Shown here piece after piece: positions 54,130-61,459 of a stretch of 64,000 nucleotides of DNA. The stretch covers positions 2,497,001 to 2,561,000 of the forward strand of contig JACJXX010000001.1 in assembly GCA_020636435.1 (NCBI GenBank), written 5' to 3'. The notes under the pieces were generated by a model that made no database searches, was not told where the DNA came from, and saw nothing but the letters and a program-made list of their open reading frames with translations. The position numbers and the translations under genes were made by a program. Position 1 is the first letter of the stretch. Every line of letters begins with the position of its first letter. The DNA comes from Lewinellaceae bacterium. Lineage in GTDB: Bacteria; Bacteroidota; Bacteroidia; Chitinophagales; Saprospiraceae.

Positions 54130-54150
54130 TCCTGACGAAAAATGTCAGGA
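54130..54150. repeat. 21-nt palindromic hairpin, intron
   Basis: TCCTGAC and GTCAGGA arms, 7-nt A-rich loop. Sits where the P8 stem would be. Confidence 0.85.
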
Positions 54151-54201
54151 CTTGGCTCGGGATTGCCACACCACAGGTTTCCCCGAATTTGACGGAAGTC
54201 A

Positions 54202-54221
54202 TCCTGGCGTTTCTGCCAGGA
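54202..54221. repeat. 20-nt palindromic hairpin, intron
   Basis: TCCTGGC and GCCAGGA arms, 6-nt loop, in the 5' half of the intron. Confidence 0.85.
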
Positions 54222-54343
54222 CAGCCCTTGCAAGAACGGTGTCAGCGCAGCTTGCTGCGCGATGCATCTAGTTTGGTGGTACCTGGATGCTTTCACTATT
54301 CCGCTTCTTGAGCCCGACGAGCTACCAACTGCTCCACTCCGCG

Positions 54344-54540
54344 ATTTTGATTGAACATCGCCGACGAGCTATCCCGCTTCTGCAAGCGGGACTCCACTCC
54401 GCGATTTTGATTGAACATCGCCGACGAGCTATCCCGCTTCTGCAAGCGGGACTCCACTCCGCGATTTTGATTGAACATCGCCGACGAGCTATCCCGCTTC
54501 TGCAAGCGGGACTCCACTCCGCGATTTTGATTGAACATCG
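54344..54540 (-). repeat. 60-bp tandem array made of initiator-tRNA 5' halves
   Basis: 54361-54540 holds three perfect 60-bp copies in a row (54361-54420, 54421-54480, 54481-54540), and the functional tRNA begins with the same start. On the minus strand each unit is CGATGTTCAATCAAAAT, the tRNA start CGCGGAGTGGAG, a 20-nt hairpin, then the D-arm closing TAGCTCGTCGG. The hairpin replaces the D loop bases. Position 54344-54360 is the 17-nt leader of the true gene. Confidence 0.92.
54372..54511. repeat. three 20-nt palindromic hairpins in the tRNA array
   Basis: TCCCGCTT and AAGCGGGA arms, 4-nt loop, at 54372-54391, 54432-54451 and 54492-54511, one per 60-bp unit. Confidence 0.88.
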
Positions 54541-54899
54541 CCGACACTTTATTTCCCTGAAAAGGGCATAAATCCGGCGACAAAACCCCAGCGAACTTTT
54601 TCGCTGCTTGAATGGGCATGCAAATGTAAGAGGTTTTGGAAAGAAAAACAACCTCAGCTCGAAATTATTTTGTTATCATCTGTTTTTGCAGGCCAGGCAG
54701 CCTGAACACCGCCATACCATAACCTGGCGAAGCCAGAACCAAGTGTCCTTAAACCGCAAAACCGCAGAACCGCAAAACCGCAAAACCGCCCCCCCCCTTA
54801 TCCTGACCGGCAACATTTTTGTCATTCGTTTTCCTAAAAAACAAACAACAGGAGAACAAACAAAGTAAAAACCTTAATTTTAGCCAGCAAAAAAATTCC
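54541..54899. other. gene-free spacer
   Basis: About 360 bases between the array and the lysyl-oxidase gene. It contains a short AACCGC tandem run near 54750-54790 (ACCGCAAAACCGCAGAACCGC) and no recognisable gene or promoter. Confidence 0.4.
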
Positions 54900-57299
54900 A
54901 TGATGAAACAAATTATAATCCTGCCCGCTCTCTTCGCCCTGTGTGGCCTGGCCCTGCATGCGCAATTGCCCTGTGTGGATACCGCCAATTTCCTGTCCTT
55001 AACGATTGAAATACGAACCGACCAGTTTGGCAACGAGACCAGCTGGCTGGTCACCGACAGCGACGGCAACATCTACGGCATCGCCGGAAACGGCGCCTAT
55101 GCCAACAACAACCTCTATTCCGAAGGCCTCTGCATCCCCGACAGCACCTGCATCACGGTATCCATCCTGGATTCCTACGGGGACGGCATCTTTTTCCCGG
55201 GTTACGCCCGCATCATCCTGGAGGGCGACACGCTCTTCTCCACCGGCAATTTTGGCTCCGGTTACACCCTGGAATTCAACTGCGGGCCCGGCCAGTCCTG
55301 CGATATGGCTATCCCGGTGGACACGGGCCAGTACCTGGCCACCTACGACGATACCTGGTACATTTTCACGCCGGACAGCGTAGGGCTCTACTCCGTCTCC
55401 ACCTGCGGGCTGAACGAGTGCGACACCAAAATCTGGATCTACGACTCCTGCGAGGGCGTTTTCGTCACCGAAGACAATACGGGCACCATATTCTACAATG
55501 ACGATGAGAACGACTGCGCCCCCCAGGCAGTGGTTTCCACTTTTCTCGATACCGCAACGACTTACCTCATCCGCATCGGAGACAATGCGGATGCCTGCCC
55601 CGACAGCATCTGGTGGGAAATCGTCTACGAAGGGCCGGTCACCGGCTGCACCGACCCCGCTTCCTGCAACTACAACCCGCTGGCTTCGGTAGACGACGGC
55701 TCCTGCCTGCCGCAGGGCGACCCCGACTGCCCGGACGCGCCGGACCTGCTGGTGCGCCAGGACATCCTCATTAATTCCTTGCATCTGGACACCATCGAAT
55801 CGACCGACCCCTGCCTCATCGAAGAAGGCTGCCTCCAGGGTTATGGCAAACGCGACATCATCCGCTTCACCACCTGGATCGAAAACATCGGGCAACTGGA
55901 TTACTTTATCGGGCAGCCCTCCTACGACAACGCGCAGTTTACCTGGAACAACTGCCACAACCATTTCCACTACGACGGCTATGCCGAATACCTGCTCTTC
56001 ACCGAAAACGGCACGGAGATTCCCATTGGCTTCAAGAACGGCTTCTGCGTCCTCGACCTGGGCTGCAATACGGGCAACGCCAAGTATGGCTGTGGAAATA
56101 TGGGCATCAGCGCCGGCTGCTACGACATCTACGGCGCCAGCCTGCCGTGCCAATGGGTGGATGTAACCGACATCCCGGACGGCGCCTATACCTTTATATC
56201 CCGCATCAACTGGGACAATGCCCCCGACAAGTTGGGCCATATCGAGCGCGACACCCTCAACAACTGGGCCCAGGCCTGTATCATCCTGGACCGCAGCTCC
56301 GGCCAACTGGAAATGACTGTGGTGGAAGATTGCGCCCCTTATATCGACTGCGAAGGCACCCCCTTCGGCAACGTCCGGCTGGATTGCAACGGAGAATGCG
56401 GCGGACTGGCTCTGCACGGCGACATCGACCAGAATGGCCAGCAGGAGATCATGGACTCCCGGCAGTACGCTGTGCAAATCCTGGCCGGCGACATCACGCC
56501 CGCCCCCTGCAATGACCTGAACGCCGACGGGGCGATCACCGTTTACGACGCCGCCCTGCTGGCCAGTTGCATCAACTTCGGGACAGCCCACCAGCACCAG
56601 GGCAACGGGGTGCACAACCACTGCAATTTCCCGTCAGGTGTATACAACAGCAACGATACGGTGTCTCTGTCCATCCTCGAAGCCAATTTCGATTCTTCCT
56701 ACATCGACATCGGCATCCACAACCCCCGCTCCAAAGTCAACGGCTACCAGTTCAAAATGAGCGGCCTGAACATCATGCGGGTGGACAACCTGATGGACCC
56801 GGCGGCATACCCCATGGATCCCAGCGGAAACGGCCAGCAGGTCATCGGCTTGTCTTACGAAGACTCCCTGATCCAGAAAAACAGCGAATTCGTGCCCCTC
56901 TGCCGGATTTACTACGCCGGCGAGCCCGAAAACCTGATCTGCATCGACGAGATCATCGACATCGTCAACGAAAACCAGGAACAGACGGCCACCCGCATCG
57001 CAGGCGGCTGCGTGGAATACTCCCCGGTGAGCGCTGCCGGCGATTTAACCCGGCAACTGCAGGCGCAGCTCTTCCCCAACCCGTTCCGGCAGCAAACCCG
57101 CCTGGTGTTCGACAACCCGAATGGCGAGGTGTTCCGCCTGGAAGTCGCCGCTATGAACGGCCAGCGCGTGCGCACCTATGAGGGCATCACAGGCAGCGAA
57201 ATCCTCATTGACGGCACGGCCCTGCCCGAGGGCATCTACTGGTATAAGCTGATCGGAAACAAGGGCTTTGCAGCCGGCAAAATGAGCGTGCAGCGGTAA
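54900..57299 (+). CDS. lysyl-oxidase-like secreted protein with T9SS sorting domain
   Basis: 799 residues. ATG at 54900; the next at 54903 is equally likely. Signal peptide (KQIIILPALFALCGLALHAQ). A beta-rich N-terminal region is followed by the lysyl-oxidase core: IIRFTTWIENIGQLDYFIGQ, then the copper-binding WNNCHNHFHYDGYAEYLLF, GFCVLDLGC. Next comes a dockerin-like GDIDQNGQQEIMDSRQYAVQI/DLNADGAITVYDAALLASCI segment and a C-terminal type IX sorting domain (QAQLFPNPFRQQTRLVF through GKMSVQR). It is probably exported to the cell surface. Oxidase activity is inferred from the histidine motif. The neighbouring lipoprotein starts 62 bases later. Confidence 0.88.
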   Translation: MMKQIIILPALFALCGLALHAQLPCVDTANFLSLTIEIRTDQFGNETSWLVTDSDGNIYGIAGNGAYANNNLYSEGLCIPDSTCITVSILDSYGDGIFFPGYARIILEGDTLFSTGNFGSGYTLEFNCGPGQSCDMAIPVDTGQYLATYDDTWYIFTPDSVGLYSVSTCGLNECDTKIWIYDSCEGVFVTEDNTGTIFYNDDENDCAPQAVVSTFLDTATTYLIRIGDNADACPDSIWWEIVYEGPVTGCTDPASCNYNPLASVDDGSCLPQGDPDCPDAPDLLVRQDILINSLHLDTIESTDPCLIEEGCLQGYGKRDIIRFTTWIENIGQLDYFIGQPSYDNAQFTWNNCHNHFHYDGYAEYLLFTENGTEIPIGFKNGFCVLDLGCNTGNAKYGCGNMGISAGCYDIYGASLPCQWVDVTDIPDGAYTFISRINWDNAPDKLGHIERDTLNNWAQACIILDRSSGQLEMTVVEDCAPYIDCEGTPFGNVRLDCNGECGGLALHGDIDQNGQQEIMDSRQYAVQILAGDITPAPCNDLNADGAITVYDAALLASCINFGTAHQHQGNGVHNHCNFPSGVYNSNDTVSLSILEANFDSSYIDIGIHNPRSKVNGYQFKMSGLNIMRVDNLMDPAAYPMDPSGNGQQVIGLSYEDSLIQKNSEFVPLCRIYYAGEPENLICIDEIIDIVNENQEQTATRIAGGCVEYSPVSAAGDLTRQLQAQLFPNPFRQQTRLVFDNPNGEVFRLEVAAMNGQRVRTYEGITGSEILIDGTALPEGIYWYKLIGNKGFAAGKMSVQR

Positions 57300-57361
57300 G
57301 GGCAAAACGCTGTTTTCCCGATCAACTCCATCACCGCCGGACGATGTATAAATAAAGAATA

Positions 57362-58060
57362 ATGAAATCAAAAACCCTGCTTTTTCTCACTACGGCGCTT
57401 GCGCTTATTTCATTCATTATGGCTTGCGAGACGGAAGATCCCCAACCGTCCGTGTGTGAGGAAGTTCGTTATCTCCACCGGGAGGATGTAGCCTGGCTTC
57501 CCTATTTCTCGGACACCGGGGAGGTCAAAACCAATGGCTACTTTTCCATCGAAGAGGATACCTTCTTTCTGGTGAAACAAACCCTGAAGTTTCACTCAAC
57601 AGCCCAGGACACTCAGGAATGGAGGGTGGTGTATGTCCTGGAGGACTGGGAGGCCGCCGTCGAAGATTGTCCTTTGTATCAAAAAATAAGGGTTACGCTT
57701 TACAACAGTGAGCTGAGCCAGCATATCGACCTGCGTATGTTCAAGGACACCATAACCGGCAGCCCGGAGCTTGCCAGCACTAAACTGAGCGTATATACCT
57801 GTAAAACTGGCCTTGAAAATTCCCAGGGCGTTCTGGGTGGAACATGCCCTTTCTCCACGTTCAACCTGCACGATCAATCTGCCGCCTCCTGGGTGGAATA
57901 CCTGCCCGAATACACAACGGCATCCGCCACTTATCAGGATGTGTTGCTGGTCAGAAATTACAGGTCCGATTACGAACTCTTTGCCTACGATATCTATCTG
58001 GCCAGAGGCCACGGGGTCGTTGCCTACGAACGGTTGGATACGCTATGGGAACTGGAGTAA
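57362..58060 (+). CDS. lipoprotein of unknown function
   Basis: 232 residues with a lipobox-type signal (LALISFIMAC). The body, rich in Trp and Tyr, has no recognised domain: EVRYLHREDVAWLPYFSDTGEVKTNGYFSIEEDTFFLVK and ending VVAYERLDTLWELE. It stands between the lysyl-oxidase gene and a glycoside hydrolase gene that follows after 20 bases, and probably shares their operon. Confidence 0.65.
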   Translation: MKSKTLLFLTTALALISFIMACETEDPQPSVCEEVRYLHREDVAWLPYFSDTGEVKTNGYFSIEEDTFFLVKQTLKFHSTAQDTQEWRVVYVLEDWEAAVEDCPLYQKIRVTLYNSELSQHIDLRMFKDTITGSPELASTKLSVYTCKTGLENSQGVLGGTCPFSTFNLHDQSAASWVEYLPEYTTASATYQDVLLVRNYRSDYELFAYDIYLARGHGVVAYERLDTLWELE

Positions 58061-58080
58061 CAGGGCAAAACCGACAAAAC

Positions 58081-59901
58081 ATGGGCAAAAAACAACGCCA
58101 ACTGATCCTCCTTACTCTTCTTGCCGCTCTCTTTAGCTTCCACGCGCACGCTCAAACCACCGTTGAAAAAATAGCCGGCGAATGGGCCCTCCTGGTGGAT
58201 GGGAAACCCTACGATCTGAAAGGGGCTACTTTCGGGTACGGGGACGACGTGGACAACTACAGCCGTTATTTTCAAGAGCTGAATTCCCTCGGCGTCAATG
58301 CGATCCGGCTCTGGGGCGCTAACCAAGATACGCCGCAACTGCTCGATGCGGCGCATGCCCACGGCATCAAAGTCATGGTGGGCATCTGGATGCGGCACGG
58401 CCGCCCGGGGATGGAGGCCGACGACCGCTTCGACTACCTGAACGACACCGCAGGCAAAGAGGCGATGTACGCCGGCGCCATCGCCACGGTGGAAAAGTAC
58501 AAAGATCACCCGGCCGTGCTGACCTGGGGCGTTGGCAATGAAGTGTACCTCAATACGGCCACCGACGCCGAAAAAGAGGCCTACTCCCGGCTCCTGGAGC
58601 GCATCTGCAGCAACATAAAGGCCATCGACCCGGCCCACCCCGTCACCTCGGTGGAAGCCTGGACGTTTGGGTTGGACTGGTGGCAAAAATATGTCCCTTC
58701 TATCGACATCTACGGATTGAACAGCTACGGCCCCGGCGCCGGCATCCTTTCGGCGGAACTGGAGAAAAAGGGGATAGACAAACCCTATATCGTCACCGAG
58801 TTTGGCGTCACCGGCGAATGGGATGCACAGGAAGACCAGAACGGGGTCAAGATTGAGCCGTCCGACCAGCAAAAGTACGACGCCATCGTGAAGGGGTATA
58901 AGGAGTGGATCAAGAGCAAACCGGCCTGCCTGGGGGCTTTTATTTTTCACTACGGCAGCGGGGATGACTTCACCGCCGCCTGGCTGCTCACCCACTACGA
59001 GGGCAAGACGCGCCCTGCCTACTGGGCGATCCGGGAGGCGTATACGGGAAAGCCACCGGTCAATACCATCCCCCGAATCGAATCTTTCCAACTGCCGGAT
59101 GCAACGATGGAAAGCGGCGCCTGGGCGCCCGTGACATTGGACGTATCGGATAGCGAGCAGGAGGAGCTGGCCGTCCGCTTTTACTACAACCAACGCAGCG
59201 GAAGCCGAAAACGGCGCAACCAGATCGTCCCGCTCAACGCCCGCGGCAGCCTGTCCGGCGGGTTTGCCATTCAACTCCCCCGGGAGGACGGCGCCATTAA
59301 GGTGTACGTCCACGTCGAGGACCCCTATCACAACCTGGGCATCGCCTCCACGTCAATCGTGGTGCAGGACGAAGAGGCCCGGCAACGGAAATACCTGGTG
59401 CCCCGGGCCAGCCTCCCTTTCTATGTCTACCAGGACAACGGAGACCTGCCCTATGCCCCTTCCGGATACATGGGCAACTACAGCGCCATCGAGGTGGACC
59501 TGGACAATACGGAAGAAGTGCACTCAGGCGAAACCGCCATCAAAATCAGCTATAACGCCCGCGACAACTGGTACGGCGTCGGCTTCGTCGACCCCGCGAA
59601 CGACTGGGGGGATATCCTCGGCGGCTATGACCTCAGCGGCGCCAAGACCTTCAGCTTCTGGGCCAAAACAAAGGAGGGCCAGGTAGAAGCCAAAGTCGGG
59701 TTCGGGCTGATCGACAAGGACAAGCCGTTTCCAGACACGGGAAAACAATCCATCGACATCACCCTGACGGATCAATGGAAAAAGTATACCATCAAGATCA
59801 AAAAGACGGACCTGAGCTGCATCCGGTCGGGGCTGGTGTTTTTTTCCAGTAGCGATGGGTTTGCGCAGGAGATTTATTTGGATGAGGTGGTTTTTGAGTG
59901 A
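58081..59901 (+). CDS. secreted glycoside hydrolase (TIM barrel) with carbohydrate-binding end
   Basis: 606 residues. Signal peptide (KKQRQLILLTLLAALFSFHAHAQ). The TIM barrel resembles GH2-type or exo-glucanase relatives: YSRYFQELNSLGVNAIRLWGANQD, VMVGIWMRHGRPG, HPAVLTWGVGNEVYLN (acid/base Glu), PYIVTEFGVTGEWD (nucleophile Glu), FIFHYGSG. From about residue 340 it has a beta module, and the last 150 residues resemble a CBM11-like jellyroll (AIKISYNARDNWYGVGFVDPANDWGDILGGYDLSGAKTFSFWAKT). No T9SS domain seen, so it is probably periplasmic. Substrate unknown. Confidence 0.85.
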   Translation: MGKKQRQLILLTLLAALFSFHAHAQTTVEKIAGEWALLVDGKPYDLKGATFGYGDDVDNYSRYFQELNSLGVNAIRLWGANQDTPQLLDAAHAHGIKVMVGIWMRHGRPGMEADDRFDYLNDTAGKEAMYAGAIATVEKYKDHPAVLTWGVGNEVYLNTATDAEKEAYSRLLERICSNIKAIDPAHPVTSVEAWTFGLDWWQKYVPSIDIYGLNSYGPGAGILSAELEKKGIDKPYIVTEFGVTGEWDAQEDQNGVKIEPSDQQKYDAIVKGYKEWIKSKPACLGAFIFHYGSGDDFTAAWLLTHYEGKTRPAYWAIREAYTGKPPVNTIPRIESFQLPDATMESGAWAPVTLDVSDSEQEELAVRFYYNQRSGSRKRRNQIVPLNARGSLSGGFAIQLPREDGAIKVYVHVEDPYHNLGIASTSIVVQDEEARQRKYLVPRASLPFYVYQDNGDLPYAPSGYMGNYSAIEVDLDNTEEVHSGETAIKISYNARDNWYGVGFVDPANDWGDILGGYDLSGAKTFSFWAKTKEGQVEAKVGFGLIDKDKPFPDTGKQSIDITLTDQWKKYTIKIKKTDLSCIRSGLVFFSSSDGFAQEIYLDEVVFE

Positions 59902-60065
59902 GGGGGGGGTCTGTCAGCGCGCAATTTCCTATTGGGCGCTGACTTATAGTGGCCGGCTTATAAATGCAACATTCTATAACCCTCCTCTACAGCCTCAACC
60001 TGCGAAGCAAGCGGGAGTTTCCTGACCCGGAAATTGTCGCGACAGTGTCGCGATAATTGAGTTTG

Positions 60066-60165
60066 AAGCCGCTATGACCTCAGCGGGGCCAAAACCTTCA
60101 GCTTCTGGGCCCGGGCAAAGGAGGGTGGTAAAGTAGAAACCACCGTCGGGTTGGGGCTGATCGAG
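60066..60165 (+). pseudogene. fragment duplicated from the glycoside hydrolase gene
   Basis: About 100 bp matching 59626-59715 (the GYDLSGAKTFSFWAKTKEG part) with changes. Remnant of a paralogue. The rest of 59902-60658 has only short palindromes such as TTGTCGCGACAGTGTCGCGA. Confidence 0.75.
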
Positions 60166-60698
60166 GCTTGGTTGGGGAGAAGAAAGCGTAACCTTAGCTG
60201 GGTTTTTCCGTAGAACATTGGTGTGTTGTCAGCGCGCCATTTCTCCCCGGCAGACGTAGCCGCCTATGGCGCACGAAGTTCGCTGAGTAGCTTTGGCGTT
60301 CGCTGACAGCATAGGAGCATGGCGACGGACGAGGCGCATGCCAGGAGCGCTTTTTGAGAGGAGGGGGCGGAGTTGGTTTTCGTGCCTTCTCGGTCGAGCG
60401 CAGCTGGAAGAGGGAAACGGGAAATTAGAAAAAGTTATATTCGACATTGTCGTTTTTGCGGAAGTTGGTTAAATTGGAGGGCGGCGAGTTGGTCGCGGAG
60501 TGGCGTGGCGTTTGCAAACGATTATAATTGTTTGTATACGGGTGAAGGAGCGTACGCATTACGGAAATATTAACGAGTGCGTTGATAGCGAAAAGTTGAA
60601 ATATAAAATTAAGACCATGATTAATCAACCAATACTAAATTAGCAGTAAAAAATCGTCATGACAATAAAAAATATAGGTGGTGGGTCAAATGGGTTGA

Positions 60699-61187
60699 TC
60701 AAGCTGCCGCGGCCGCTCCAAATTTTCCGTGCTTGAAGTAGTAGCGGTTGATGTACATCCCGATGACCTTGTCGTGAATTTCTTCGTTCTTTGAAAAGCA
60801 GATCGTTTTACGGCTCAGCCTTTTAAGGTGTATGCGAAAATTGAGGTTTTTGCGTTCGATCCTCCAAGTATTATCCTTGCCGGTGATTTGCCGGTATTGC
60901 TGCGGCAGGCAGCGCTCATAAGCAGCCCAGTCGTCAGTATGGCAAATTTCAATAGGCAAATGCGATACTTTTTCCACAAGCAGCTTTAGCGATTCGTCCG
61001 TGCGCCGCCCACAATGGTAGGCTAGGATTTTGCCGCTGTGCCGTTCTATAACGTACCAAGTCCAGCGCTGAGAGGATTTTTTGCCAACAAAAGACCAAAA
61101 TTCGTCCCATTCTGTAACTAGAAAGAAAGCTACCTCAAGCCTGGCCAATTGCCCGGCTTCTATTTTGTCCAGGATATAGGGGTTCAC
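60699..61187 (-). CDS. insB: IS1-family transposase, InsB frame
   Basis: 162 residues: RLEVAFFLVTEWDEFWSFVGKKSSQRWTWYVIERHSGKILAYHCGRRTDESL, then IEICHTDDWAAYERCLPQQY (catalytic Asp) and WRIERKNLNFRIHLKRLSRKTICFSKNEEIHDKVIGMYINRYYF. This is the IS1 DDE core. It is normally translated as an InsA-InsB fusion by -1 slippage on the run of nine A near 61195-61203, which here lies within the end of the InsA frame. Confidence 0.93.
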   Translation of the reverse strand: MNPYILDKIEAGQLARLEVAFFLVTEWDEFWSFVGKKSSQRWTWYVIERHSGKILAYHCGRRTDESLKLLVEKVSHLPIEICHTDDWAAYERCLPQQYRQITGKDNTWRIERKNLNFRIHLKRLSRKTICFSKNEEIHDKVIGMYINRYYFKHGKFGAAAAA

Positions 61188-61459
61188 CTCAAGCGGCTCT
61201 TTTTTTTTAATTCCGATATAACCGTGCCTTTAGCAATCTTCAAATTGCGGCTGATGTCGCGTACGCCGCTGCTATTTAAAGTTTGTTCCAGGATTTGTTC
61301 TTTGACGCCTGGCTTATGGGCATTGTAAGAATAGTTGAGCTGAAAGCTCTTGCCACAACCATTGCAACGCCAGCGTTGAGTGCCGTTGCTGCGGCGCCCG
61401 TTCTTGATTACGTCCTCGCATTGGCAATGGCGGCACTTGACAGTGATATGGTGCTTCAT
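61184..61459 (-). CDS. insA: IS1-family InsA (zinc-ribbon) protein
   Basis: 91 residues with a CRHCQCEDVIKNGRRSNGTQRWRCNGCGKSFQLNYSY zinc-ribbon and a helix-turn-helix-type end (EQILEQTLNSSGVRDISRNLKIAKGTVISELKKK). It acts as the DNA-binding part of the fusion transposase, or as a repressor alone. A run of nine adenines near its end is the presumed -1 slip site that joins it to InsB. Confidence 0.93.
   Translation of the reverse strand: MKHHITVKCRHCQCEDVIKNGRRSNGTQRWRCNGCGKSFQLNYSYNAHKPGVKEQILEQTLNSSGVRDISRNLKIAKGTVISELKKKSRLR

Larger units (their letters stand above)
54013..54310 (-). ncRNA. group I intron in the anticodon loop
   Basis: 298 nt. Core elements appear in order: P/Q segments TTCGGGGAAACCTGTG and GGCAATCCCGAGCCAAG, R segment GGTGTAGAGACT, and S segment GAAGAGAAAGTCC. 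This resembles the IC3 introns of bacterial tRNA-Leu. The 5' exon ends in T and the intron ends in G, as expected for group I splicing. No open reading frame inside. Three peripheral hairpins are of the TCC/GGA palindrome type. Confidence 0.92.
53973..54343 (-). tRNA. initiator tRNA-Met (CAU), interrupted by a group I intron
   Basis: Exon 1 (54343-54311) is CGCGGAGTGGAGCAG through TCGTCGGGCT. Exon 2 (54012-53973) is CATAACCCGAAGGTC through CTCCGCTA. Joined, they give a full cloverleaf: acceptor stem with a C1/T72 mismatch, D arm, TCGGG/CCCGA anticodon stem with loop CTCATAA (anticodon CAU), and T arm GCAGG-TTCGAGT-CCTGC. The unpaired first base and three consecutive G-C pairs in the anticodon stem mark it as initiator type. 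CCA is not encoded. The intron lies just 5' of the anticodon. Confidence 0.92.

Noticed and set aside
54361..54540. CRISPR-like array of direct repeats
   Set aside because: The 60-bp units are contiguous and identical with no spacers, no Cas genes are near, and the unit is made of tRNA sequence.
54287..54571. Plus- and minus-strand frames across the tRNA array
   Set aside because: Periodic product of the 60-bp repeat (divisible by three), no start signal.
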